From positions 1,922,001 through 1,986,000 of the forward strand of contig NZ_CP135916.1 in NCBI RefSeq assembly GCF_032391395.1: 64,000 nucleotides of DNA, in the 5' to 3' direction. This DNA is from Sphingomonas sp. Y38-1Y (lineage in GTDB: Bacteria; Pseudomonadota; Alphaproteobacteria; Sphingomonadales; Sphingomonadaceae). Both the position numbers and the translations under genes were made by a program. The notes beneath the pieces are model-generated. The model worked only from the letters and a program-made list of their open reading frames with translations, ran no database searches and was not told the DNA's origin. Below are positions 24,706 through 32,474 of the stretch, piece after piece. Every line of letters begins with the position of its first letter. Position 1 is the stretch's first letter.

Positions 24706-25568
24706 TCCGCATTCTCCTCCTGGCCGCCACCGTGACGCTCGCGCCGCAATCGTCCGAGCACGCCCGCCAGCGCGCCGAGTGGAACCGGCCTCAGGCGCCG
24801 TTCCGCATCGCCGGCAACCTCTATTATGTGGGAACGAGCGAGCTTGCCGCCTATCTGGTCACCGATCCCAAGGGCCATGTCCTGATCGACGGCGCGCTGG
24901 CCGAAAGCGCGCCGCAGATCGAGCGCAACGTCGCCGCGCTCGGCTTTCGCATGCGCGACGTCAGGCGACTGCTCATCAACCACGCGCACTGGGATCACGC
25001 CGACGGCCTGGCAGCGCTCAAGGCTGCCAGCGGCGCGCCGCTTTGGGCCAGCGCCGCTGACCAGCGGACGCTAGAGACTGGCCGCGCGACCGATCGCAGC
25101 GACATGACGCCGTTCGCGCCGGTGAAGGTCGATCATGTGCTCAAGGATGGTGAGGTCGTGGCGGTTGGCGCGACGCGGATCACGACCCTGGCGACGCCGG
25201 GGCATACGCCCGGATGCACGAGTTTTCGGTTGACCGTGCGCGACCCGAAGATCGGGCGTGGCCGGCCCCTAGACGTCCTCCTTGCATGCAGTTTGACCGT
25301 CGCGGGCCAGCCTTTGGTCGGCAATCGCCGCTACCCGACCGCAGCGGCGGATTTCCGACGGAGCCTGGACCGGCTTGCCCCGCTTCGGCCCGATATCTTC
25401 GTCAACTTCCACGCGAGCGGCTTCGACCTCGCCGAGAAGCGCGCGCGGCAAGTGAAAGGTAATGCCGGCGCCTTCGTCGATCGCGGCGAGTGGCCACGCC
25501 GCCAGGTCGTCATGCGCCGCGCGTTCGAAACGGAATTTGCCCGGCAACGAGCCGGCGGCAAGCCTTAG
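24702..25568 (+). CDS. Subclass B3 metallo-beta-lactamase-like exported hydrolase
   Basis: A 288-residue protein with an N-terminal signal peptide (MIRILLLAATVTLAPQSSEH). The zinc motif HAHWDHADG near residue 92 is the HxHxDH of subclass B3. It is followed by GHTPGCTSFRL (third His), CSLTVAGQPLVGN and NFHASGFDLAEK (last His), which is the B3 order and spacing. Relatives of this group hydrolyse beta-lactams, including carbapenems, in the periplasm. Whether this one does cannot be read from sequence. It overlaps the comEC stop by 4 bases and has local GC content, so it looks resident rather than acquired. It is convergent with lexA. Confidence 0.85.
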   Translation: MIRILLLAATVTLAPQSSEHARQRAEWNRPQAPFRIAGNLYYVGTSELAAYLVTDPKGHVLIDGALAESAPQIERNVAALGFRMRDVRRLLINHAHWDHADGLAALKAASGAPLWASAADQRTLETGRATDRSDMTPFAPVKVDHVLKDGEVVAVGATRITTLATPGHTPGCTSFRLTVRDPKIGRGRPLDVLLACSLTVAGQPLVGNRRYPTAAADFRRSLDRLAPLRPDIFVNFHASGFDLAEKRARQVKGNAGAFVDRGEWPRRQVVMRRAFETEFARQRAGGKP

Positions 25569-25602
25569 GCAGAACCCCGACGGAGGACCGGTCGTCGCCG
25601 GC

Positions 25603-26274
25603 TCAGTAGCGCCGGAGCAGCCCTGCGAGCTTGCCCTGCACGCGCACCTGATCTGGGTGATAGCGCTGCGGATCGTAGCTCGCATTCGCGGGATCGAGAC
25701 GGACCAGCGCGCCTTCCTTGCGGAAATATTTCAGCGTCGCCTCGTGCTCGTCGATGAGCGCGACGACGATCTCGCCGTCGCGAGCCACGTCTTGGCGACG
25801 GATCAGCGCATAGTCGCCGTCGAGGATGCCCGCCTCGACCATCGAGTCGCCCGATACCTCCAGCGCATAATGCTCGCCCGCGCCGAGCAACGCGGCGGGC
25901 ACGGGGAGCATCGTCGCGCCCTCCATCGCCTCGATCGGAACGCCGGCGGCGATCCGGCCATGGAGCGGGATCTCGATCACGTCGTTGGCCGGGACTGGAA
26001 GCGTCGGGGCGGCGGACGCCGTCGTCGTGGCAGCCGGCTTGGGCTTGGTCGCGACCTTCGCCTCCGGCATCTTCAGCACTTCGAGCGCGCGCGCGCGATT
26101 GGGCAGGCGGCGTAGGAAGCCGCGCTCCTCGAGCGCGCTGATCAGGCGGTGGACGCCAGACTTGGACTTGAGCTCCAGCGCGTCCTTCATTTCTTCGAAC
26201 GACGGCGAAACGCCGGTCTCGGCCAGACGATCGGAAATGAAGCAGATGAGTTCGTGCTGCTTGCGCGTGAGCAT
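25603..26274 (-). CDS. lexA: SOS repressor LexA
   Basis: A 223-residue repressor that represses DNA-damage genes and cleaves itself when RecA is active. The winged helix-turn-helix N-terminus starts [15 protein letters not shown] and has [19 protein letters not shown] as the recognition region. A Pro/Ala/Thr linker (about 75-95) leads to the S24 peptidase domain. The Ala-Gly cleavage site is in [11 protein letters not shown], the catalytic Ser in [11 protein letters not shown] and the Lys in EATLKYFRK. The start has a GGAGAGG ribosome site. An SOS box lies 17 bases upstream, giving autorepression. Confidence 0.97.
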   Translation of the reverse strand: MLTRKQHELICFISDRLAETGVSPSFEEMKDALELKSKSGVHRLISALEERGFLRRLPNRARALEVLKMPEAKVATKPKPAATTTASAAPTLPVPANDVIEIPLHGRIAAGVPIEAMEGATMLPVPAALLGAGEHYALEVSGDSMVEAGILDGDYALIRRQDVARDGEIVVALIDEHEATLKYFRKEGALVRLDPANASYDPQRYHPDQVRVQGKLAGLLRRY

Positions 26275-26290
26275 CGCACCTCTCCCCAAG

Positions 26291-26305
26291 GAACAGACGC
26301 CGAAC
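26291..26305 (-). promoter_or_regulatory. SOS box (LexA operator) before lexA
   Basis: GAACAGACGCCGAAC reads GAAC-N7-GAAC, or GTTC-N7-GTTC on the lexA strand, which is the alphaproteobacterial LexA site. It sits 17 bases before the lexA start codon in the gap after moeA. Confidence 0.88.
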
Positions 26306-26329
26306 GTTTATGCATTGTTCCCCTTGCTG

Positions 26330-27511
26330 TCAAGCAAGGTCGAGGATGCGTACCGAGTCGCCCACGCTCGCCGGCGGGGCGTGCGGATCGCGATGGACGA
26401 GGCAATCGGCGCGCGCGAGCGTGCGGAGCATCGAGCTGTCCTGGATCGCCGCGACATGGACGCGGCCGTCGATCCGGCGCGCGCGAAGATAGTCGGTCCG
26501 CTCACCATTGGCGGGGAGCGCCTCGCCCAGCACCGCCTCGCCGAGCGTCGGCAGTGGGTCGGCCGCGCCCGAAAGATGCGCGACCAGCGGGCGGACGAAC
26601 AGCGTTGCGGTGACGAAGGCGGAGACGGGATTGCCGGGCAGGCCGACGACGACGCCATCGCCGATCCTGCCCGCCAGCATCGGCTTGCCCGGTCGCAAGG
26701 CCACGCGCCAGAAGTCGATCGAGGCGCCCGCGGCCTCCAGCGCAGGCCGCACCAGGTCATGGTCGCCGACCGAGGCGCCGCCGGTGGTGACGAGGATGTC
26801 AGCTTCCGCCCCGGCGAACGCATCGCGGAGGGCCTCCAATCGATCGGGGAGGATGCCGAGGTCGATGACGTCGACGGGCAGGTCGGCGAGCAATGCCGAC
26901 AGCATGACGCCATTGCTCTCGGGCAGTTCGCCGTCGCCCACCGTGGCACCGGCGGGGCGTAGCTCGTCCCCGGTCGCGGCGATCGCGATGCGCACGCGGC
27001 GTCGGACGGGAAGCGCGGCGTGCCCGCCGACCGCGGCCAGCGCGATCCGTGCAGGCGTCAGGCGCTCCCCGGCGTCGACCAGCACGTCGCCTTCGTCGAA
27101 GTCGAGGCCGGCGCGGCGGACGTTGCGGCCCGGATTGCCGGGCCCTTCACCGTCGAGGTGGATCCGTTTGCCGTCTGCGCGCGCTTCCTCCTGCACGAGC
27201 ACGCAATCGGCGCCGGCGGGCATCGCCGCGCCGGTGAATATACGGACGGTCTCACCCGGCCCGAGCGAACCAACATAGGGTCGGCCGGCGGCGCTCTCGC
27301 CGATCAGGTCGAATGGGCCGGGCAGGTCGGTGTGCGCGATCGCATAGCCGTCCATCGCGGACAGGTTGCGCGACGGCTGCGTACGTAGCGCCGCGATCGG
27401 CTCCGCCGCCCAGTGGCCCGCCGCCTGATGCAATGGCGCCTGCTCGATTGCGAGCGGGGATGCGAGCGCGAGCAGCCGCGCCTGCGCCTCGGCGAGCGGG
27501 AGCAGAGCCAT
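26330..27511 (-). CDS. moeA: Molybdopterin molybdenumtransferase MoeA
   Basis: A 393-residue enzyme that inserts molybdate into adenylylated molybdopterin in the cytoplasm. Motifs are RNLSAMDGYAIA (about 48-59), IFTGAAMPAGADCVLVQE, the MoCF domain with ATGDELRPAG and TTGGASVGDHDLV, and LPGNPVSAFVT, followed by the C-terminal domain IV. Length is normal. Its start shares one base with the moaC stop, so the pair is translationally coupled behind trpC. Confidence 0.96.
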   Translation of the reverse strand: MALLPLAEAQARLLALASPLAIEQAPLHQAAGHWAAEPIAALRTQPSRNLSAMDGYAIAHTDLPGPFDLIGESAAGRPYVGSLGPGETVRIFTGAAMPAGADCVLVQEEARADGKRIHLDGEGPGNPGRNVRRAGLDFDEGDVLVDAGERLTPARIALAAVGGHAALPVRRRVRIAIAATGDELRPAGATVGDGELPESNGVMLSALLADLPVDVIDLGILPDRLEALRDAFAGAEADILVTTGGASVGDHDLVRPALEAAGASIDFWRVALRPGKPMLAGRIGDGVVVGLPGNPVSAFVTATLFVRPLVAHLSGAADPLPTLGEAVLGEALPANGERTDYLRARRIDGRVHVAAIQDSSMLRTLARADCLVHRDPHAPPASVGDSVRILDLA

Positions 27512-27984
27512 CAGGCGGGAGCGAACCAGTCGCCGGACTTGCCGCCCGTCTTGGACAGAAGCCGAATATCCTGAACAATCATCGCCTTGTCGATCGACTT
27601 TGCCATGTCGTAGAGGGTGAGGAGCGCGGTGCTAGCGGCGACCATCGCCTCCATCTCGACGCCGGTCTGCCCTGTCGTGGCGGCGGTGGCGGTCACCGAC
27701 ACGCCATCGGCCTCGACGCTCAGCGACACCTCGACATTGGTCAGCGGCAAGGGATGGCAGAGCGGGATGAACTCGGCGGTGCGCTTCGCGGCCATGATGC
27801 CGGCGATGCGTGCAACGGCGAGCACGTCGCCCTTGGCGACTGCGCCGTTGCGGATCGCCTGCGCAGCGGCAGGGGACATGGTGATGCGGCCGCCGGCGAC
27901 CGCGCGACGCTCGGTCGCTGGCTTGTGACCGACGTCAACCATCCGCGCCGCGCCAGTTTCGTCGAGATGGGTGAGCCCGCTCAA
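27511..27984 (-). CDS. moaC: Cyclic pyranopterin monophosphate synthase MoaC
   Basis: A 157-residue enzyme making cyclic pyranopterin monophosphate, the second step of molybdenum-cofactor synthesis. The start [26 protein letters not shown] and the active-site segments [19 protein letters not shown] (here [15 protein letters not shown]) and [20 protein letters not shown] are typical. It overlaps trpC by 4 bases and moeA by 1 base. moaA is not nearby. Coupling with tryptophan genes is a frequent order in this bacterial group. Confidence 0.96.
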   Translation of the reverse strand: MSGLTHLDETGAARMVDVGHKPATERRAVAGGRITMSPAAAQAIRNGAVAKGDVLAVARIAGIMAAKRTAEFIPLCHPLPLTNVEVSLSVEADGVSVTATAATTGQTGVEMEAMVAASTALLTLYDMAKSIDKAMIVQDIRLLSKTGGKSGDWFAPA

Positions 27985-28769
27985 CCGACCATCGCCCGCG
28001 TTGCCGCCTCGACATCGGTCTGGCGCATCAGTGCCTCACCGATCAGGAAGCAGCGGATGCCGTGTTCGGCCATCGCATCTAGCTCGGCGCGCGTGTTGAG
28101 CCCGCTTTCGGCGACGAAGGTGCAGCCTGCCGGGGCCGCGCCAACCAGATCATACGTCTTGTTGAAGTCGACCGAGAAGTCCTTGAGATTACGATTGTTC
28201 ACGCCGATCAGCCGCGATCGCAGCCGGGCGGCGCGGTCCATCTCGGCGGCGTCGTGGACCTCGACCAGCACGTCCATGCCGCGCTCGAACGCGGCGGCCT
28301 CGATCTCCGCCATCGCACCGTCGTCGATCGCGGCGACGATGATGAGGATCGCGTCAGCCCCCATCGCGCGCGCTTCGGCCACCTGCCACGGATCGACCAT
28401 GAAGTCCTTGCGCAGCACGGGCAGGTCGCACGCGGCGCGCGCGGTGACCAGATAGTCGGCATGACCCTGAAAGCCCGGCGCGTCGGTCAGCACCGACAGG
28501 CACGTCGCGCCGCCGGCCGCATAGGCGCGTGCATGCGCGGGCGGGTCGAAGTCGGCGCGGATCAGGCCCTTGGACGGGCTCGCCTTCTTGATCTCGGCGA
28601 TCAGTGCGTGACGGCCCTCCGCGGCGCGGGCGTCGAGCGCTGCCTTGAACCCGCGCGGGGGAGCCTGGTTGGCGGCGCGAGCGTCCAAGTCGGCAAGGCT
28701 GGCCTTGGCGCGACGCTCCGCGACCTCGTCATATTTGCGGTCGATGATGCGGCTGAGCATGTCGCTCAT
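27981..28769 (-). CDS. trpC: Indole-3-glycerol phosphate synthase
   Basis: A 262-residue TIM-barrel enzyme closing the indole ring in tryptophan synthesis. It has [22 protein letters not shown] (about 54-75) with the catalytic Lys, [13 protein letters not shown] (second Lys), [15 protein letters not shown], and the phosphate-binding [11 protein letters not shown]. It is a stand-alone TrpC without a TrpF domain. It overlaps trpD and moaC by 4 bases on either side, so the five genes trpG-trpD-trpC-moaC-moeA form one coupled run. Confidence 0.97.
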   Translation of the reverse strand: MSDMLSRIIDRKYDEVAERRAKASLADLDARAANQAPPRGFKAALDARAAEGRHALIAEIKKASPSKGLIRADFDPPAHARAYAAGGATCLSVLTDAPGFQGHADYLVTARAACDLPVLRKDFMVDPWQVAEARAMGADAILIIVAAIDDGAMAEIEAAAFERGMDVLVEVHDAAEMDRAARLRSRLIGVNNRNLKDFSVDFNKTYDLVGAAPAGCTFVAESGLNTRAELDAMAEHGIRCFLIGEALMRQTDVEAATRAMVG

Positions 28770-29761
28770 ACGCGGTCGATCCAGCGGCGGAGGAGCGCGG
28801 CGGCGCGTGCGCTGTCGATCGCTTCGGCGGCCTGTGCCGCGCCGTCGCCGAGCGTGTCCACGCGGCCCGCGACCATCAGCGCGGCGGCCGCATTGAGCAG
28901 CACCGCATCACGATAGGCGCCCGCGCCGCCGGCGAGCAGGTCTTTAAGCGCGTCGGCATTTTCCGGTGCTTCGCCGCCGCGGATCTTGGTCAGCGGATGG
29001 CGGGACAGGCCCGCATCCTCGGGGCTGATCGTCTCGGGCAGCGCGGCGTTGCCGACATTGGCGACGATGCTGGGACCGGCACAACTCAGCTCGTCGAGCG
29101 CGTCCTCGCCCGACACTACCGCGCCGGCGGTCGCGCCGAGCAGTTCGAGCGACTCGGCATAAAGCGGTACGTAGTCGGGCCGAGCAATTCCAACGAGTTG
29201 CCGTCCGACCCTCGCCGGATTGGCGAGCGGACCCATCAGGTTGAAGATCGTCCGCCGCCCGATCCGCCGCCGAAGTGGTGCCAGCCGCGCGAGCGACGGA
29301 TGATGGTTGGCTGCGAACAGGAAGGCGATGCCGAGTTCGGACAATGTCGCCTCGGCGGCGGCGGTCGCGGCGTTGAGATCGAGGCCCAGCGCCTCCAGCG
29401 TGTCGGCGGCGCCCGCCTTTGACGAGGCGGCACGGTTGCCGTGCTTGGCGACGGGCACGCCGCACGCCGCGACGACGATCGCGACCGCGGTCGAGACGTT
29501 GAGCGTGTGATGGCCGTCGCCACCGGTGCCGCACACGTCGATCGCGTCGTCCGGCGCGACTAGGTCGATCATCCGCTCGCGTAGCGCACGCGCCGCCGCG
29601 GCAATCTCGATCGCGGTCTCGCCGCGGATCGCGAGTTCGGTCAGGAACACCTCGATCGCGGGCTCGTCGGCGCGGCCGTCGAGGATGTCGGCAAAGGCTC
29701 GCGCTGCGCTGTCGTGCGACAACGGTGTCGCCGGCTCGGGGAGCAGAGTCGTCACGGTCAT
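28766..29761 (-). CDS. trpD: Anthranilate phosphoribosyltransferase
   Basis: A 331-residue enzyme joining anthranilate to PRPP. It shows the diagnostic [20 protein letters not shown] (about 80-99) for PRPP binding, [21 protein letters not shown], and [13 protein letters not shown]. The unfused form, with trpG as a separate gene, is seen here. Overlaps with trpG upstream and trpC downstream are 4 bases each. Confidence 0.97.
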   Translation of the reverse strand: MTVTTLLPEPATPLSHDSAARAFADILDGRADEPAIEVFLTELAIRGETAIEIAAAARALRERMIDLVAPDDAIDVCGTGGDGHHTLNVSTAVAIVVAACGVPVAKHGNRAASSKAGAADTLEALGLDLNAATAAAEATLSELGIAFLFAANHHPSLARLAPLRRRIGRRTIFNLMGPLANPARVGRQLVGIARPDYVPLYAESLELLGATAGAVVSGEDALDELSCAGPSIVANVGNAALPETISPEDAGLSRHPLTKIRGGEAPENADALKDLLAGGAGAYRDAVLLNAAAALMVAGRVDTLGDGAAQAAEAIDSARAAALLRRWIDRV

Positions 29762-30366
29762 GCCGCCAACCCCGTCGGCAGATGCGCCGGCATCGTCGCG
29801 GGCAGGCCCGCTGCGCGCAGGAAATTGGCGAGCATCGCATGGCCATGCTCGGTGGCGATGCTCTCGGGATGGAACTGGACGCCGTGGATTGGCAGGTCGC
29901 GGTGGCGGAAGCCCATGACGCTGGCGTCGGCCGCGGTCGCGTTCACGACCAGGTCGGACTGCACGTCGGTGACGATCAGCGAATGGTAGCGGGTCGCGGT
30001 GAAGGGCGAGGGCAGGCCCGCGAACAAGCCCGTGCCATCATGTTCGACCGGACAGGTCTTCCCGTGCATCAGTCCGCCGCGGACCACCTTGCCGCCGAAA
30101 TGCTGGCCGATCGCCTGATGGCCTAGGCACACGCCGAGCAGCGGCCTGCCAAGGTCCGCACAGGCGGCGACGAGATCGAGGCTGATGCCCGCTTCGTTGG
30201 GCGTGCACGGCCCCGGCGAGATCAGGAACGCCTGCGCGCCGGTCGCGATCGCGTCGCGCGCGGTCATCACGTCGTTGCGCTCGACCCGCACCTCGACCCC
30301 CAGCTCCATCAGATAATGGACGAGGTTCCAGGTGAAGCTGTCGTAATTGTCGATGACAAGGAGCAT
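29758..30366 (-). CDS. trpG: Anthranilate synthase glutamine amidotransferase subunit
   Basis: About 202 residues from ATG 30366 ([15 protein letters not shown]), which matches relatives; ATG 30378 would add four residues. This class I glutaminase delivers ammonia to TrpE. The nucleophile Cys is in [18 protein letters not shown] (near 80), and the His-Glu pair is in [14 protein letters not shown]. It could also serve PabA function. It is the first gene of the trpGDC-moaC-moeA run. trpE lies upstream on the same strand but behind an opposing small gene and a repeat. Confidence 0.94.
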   Translation of the reverse strand: MLLVIDNYDSFTWNLVHYLMELGVEVRVERNDVMTARDAIATGAQAFLISPGPCTPNEAGISLDLVAACADLGRPLLGVCLGHQAIGQHFGGKVVRGGLMHGKTCPVEHDGTGLFAGLPSPFTATRYHSLIVTDVQSDLVVNATAADASVMGFRHRDLPIHGVQFHPESIATEHGHAMLANFLRAAGLPATMPAHLPTGLAA

Positions 30367-30446
30367 ATCGCGCATCATCTAGCCCGCGTTCAGCGCCGCG
30401 CAAGCTTGGCGGTCGAATGGAGAGGCGAACTGCCGGAGAAATGCCC

Positions 30447-30875
30447 ATGCGCCGCTTCGTCCTCCTGCCGCTGATGCTGCTGGCCGTGCCGGGACAGGCG
30501 CAGGAGCCGCAGGCGCAGCCTCAAGCGCGTGAGCAGACCGCGTCGCGCGGCACGCCGCAGCGCATCCGTAACCTGATGCTCCGCGACGGCGAAAAATGCC
30601 CGGTGGCACAGGGCGACGAGATCGTCGTGTGCGGCCGCCTCGACCCGGATGAGCAGTATCGCATCCCGAAGGAGTTTCGGGAGGTGCCCGTGGTTGCCGG
30701 CAACCAGAGCTGGACCAATCGTGCGCAGACGCTGATGGACGTCAACCGGCCGGGCATGCCCAACAGCTGTTCGGTGGTGGGCACCGGCGGGCAGACCGGA
30801 TGCAACCAGCAGCTGATCGATCAATGGTACGCGTGGAAGCGAGAGCAGCGGAGCGAAGCGGCACGGGTGCCGTGA
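30447..30875 (+). CDS. Hypothetical exported protein inside the trp region
   Basis: A 142-residue protein with signal peptide MRRFVLLPLMLLAVPGQAQ (cleavage near 19). The mature part contains three cysteines (EKCPVAQGDEIVVCGR, then GGQTGCNQQ and PNSCSVVG) and PDEQYRIPKEFRE. The DEIVVCGR motif recurs in small exported proteins of sphingomonads; the role is unknown. ATG 30447 is preferred because the GGAGA at 30434-30438 is too close to ATG 30441. It lies on the opposite strand between trpE and trpG. Confidence 0.75.
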   Translation: MRRFVLLPLMLLAVPGQAQEPQAQPQAREQTASRGTPQRIRNLMLRDGEKCPVAQGDEIVVCGRLDPDEQYRIPKEFREVPVVAGNQSWTNRAQTLMDVNRPGMPNSCSVVGTGGQTGCNQQLIDQWYAWKREQRSEAARVP

Positions 30876-30882
30876 GGAATTA

Positions 30883-30972
30883 TCGTCACCCCGGACTTGA
30901 TTCGGGGTCCCGCTACCTTGTCTGCCGTTGGAAAAGGAAGAAGCGGGATCCCGGATCAAGTCCGGGATGACG
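30883..30972. repeat. Inverted repeat between trpE and the exported-protein gene
   Basis: The left arm at about 30883-30914 (CACCCCGGACTTGATTCGGGG region) and right arm at 30941-30972 (CCCGGATCAAGTCCGGGATGA region) pair over about 30 bases. It lies between two convergent gene ends and probably stops transcription on both strands. The CCCGGATCAAGTCCGGG unit is common in alphaproteobacterial genomes. Confidence 0.78.
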
Positions 30973-30977
30973 GTGGA

Positions 30978-32474
30978 TTACTGGCCGAACCCGGCCTCGC
31001 CGGCGCGCGCGATCGCCTCTCTCGCGGCGGCGAGCAGCGCGCCGGCCTTTGCCTCGCACTCACGCTGTTCATAGGCTGGGTCGCTGTCGGCGACGATGCC
31101 GGCGCCCGCCTGGACGTGCATGACCCCGTCCTTGACGATGCCGGTGCGCAGCACGATGCACGAATCCATCGATCCGTCGGGCGAGAAATAGCCGACACCG
31201 CCGGCATAGGCGCCGCGCGCTTCCGGCTCGAGCTCGGCGATGATCTGGCAGGCGCGGACCTTGGGCGCGCCGCTGACCGTGCCGGCAGGAAAGCCCGCGA
31301 ACAGCGCGTCGATCGCGTCGCGATCGGGGCGGAGCGCGCCGACGACGTTCGAGACGATGTGCATGACGTGGCTGTAGAATTCGACGGTGTAGCTGTCGGT
31401 CACGCGCACGCTGCCCGCGGTCGCCACGCGGCCGACGTCGTTGCGGCCGAGGTCGAGGAGCATCAGGTGCTCCGCGCGCTCCTTCGGGTCGGCGAGCAGA
31501 CTGTCCCGGTTGGCCGCGTCCGCCTCCGGCGTCGCCCCGCGGGGACGGGTGCCGGCGATCGGCCGGATCGTGACCTCGCCATCACGCACGCGGACCAGGA
31601 TCTCCGGGCTGGATCCCGTCAGCGAGAAGCCCGGCAGGTCGAGATGGTAGAGGAAGGGCGACGGATTGATGCGTCGGAGTGCGCGATAGAGCTCGATCGG
31701 CGGCAGCGGGAAGGGGGCGGTGAAGCGCTGGGCGAGCACCACCTGAAAGATGTCGCCCGCGGCGATATATTCCTTCGCCGCGGCCACCATCTCGCCATAG
31801 CGGCCGGGGGCGAGCACGGGCTGGAGCGCGGGCGCTTCTGCCTCGACCCGGACGGGCGCGGGCAGGGGGGCGCTCGCGAGGCGAGCGGCGGTCGCCTCGA
31901 TCGCCTCGCACGCGCGATCGACGGCGGCAGGGCCGTGCTCGGGCCAGGCGGGGGCGACGATGAACAGCGCGTCGGCGAGCCGGTCGAAGACGAGCAGCAC
32001 GCTCGGCCGTACGAACAGCATGTCGGGGACGTCGAGCGCGCGGTCCTTGGGCGCGGGCAGATTCTCGACCAGCCCGATCGTCTCATAACCGAAATAGCCA
32101 ACGAGACAGGCGAGCGCACGGGGCAGCGCGGCCGGCACGTCGGCGCGGCAAGCCTCGACCAGCGAGCGTAGCGCCGCGAGGCTGTCCTCGGCACAGGGTT
32201 CGAATACGTCGCGGTTCGTCAACCAGGCACGATTGACCTCGGCCGCGGCGCCGGTCGCGCGGAAGACGAGGTCGGGGGCGAGCCCGATGAGGCTGTGCCG
32301 CCCGCGCACGGCGCCGCCCTCCACCGACTCAAGGAGGAAGTCGCCGCGGCCGGGCTCGATCAGTTTGAGCGCGGCGGCGACCGGCGTCTCGGTATCGGCG
32401 AGCTGGCGCTGCCAGAGGAGCGCCGGCCGCCCGGCGGCGAGCGCAGTGCGGGCGGCGTCTACTCCCTCGATCAC
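30978..32474 (-). CDS. trpE: Anthranilate synthase component I
   Basis: A 498-residue chorismate-using enzyme that makes anthranilate with TrpG. Features include the N-terminal GRHSLIGLAPDLVFR and feedback-inhibition region, GDIFQVVLAQRFT, the catalytic core PIAGTRPRGATPEAD, LMLLDLGRNDVGRVA, FPAGTVSGAPKVRACQII and GGVGYFSPDGSMDSCIVLRT. The start is a GTG that overlaps the stop of the ppiD-like gene (GTGA), giving translational coupling. No ATG fits and no leader-peptide attenuator is possible there because the upstream DNA is coding. Confidence 0.95.
   Translation of the reverse strand: MIEGVDAARTALAAGRPALLWQRQLADTETPVAAALKLIEPGRGDFLLESVEGGAVRGRHSLIGLAPDLVFRATGAAAEVNRAWLTNRDVFEPCAEDSLAALRSLVEACRADVPAALPRALACLVGYFGYETIGLVENLPAPKDRALDVPDMLFVRPSVLLVFDRLADALFIVAPAWPEHGPAAVDRACEAIEATAARLASAPLPAPVRVEAEAPALQPVLAPGRYGEMVAAAKEYIAAGDIFQVVLAQRFTAPFPLPPIELYRALRRINPSPFLYHLDLPGFSLTGSSPEILVRVRDGEVTIRPIAGTRPRGATPEADAANRDSLLADPKERAEHLMLLDLGRNDVGRVATAGSVRVTDSYTVEFYSHVMHIVSNVVGALRPDRDAIDALFAGFPAGTVSGAPKVRACQIIAELEPEARGAYAGGVGYFSPDGSMDSCIVLRTGIVKDGVMHVQAGAGIVADSDPAYEQRECEAKAGALLAAAREAIARAGEAGFGQ

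Noticed and set aside
24702..25568. Recently acquired resistance gene
   Set aside because: It overlaps comEC by 4 bases, has local base composition and no mobile element nearby.
30366..30446. Tryptophan attenuator before trpG
   Set aside because: No leader peptide with clustered Trp codons and no alternative hairpin pair is visible in the short gap.
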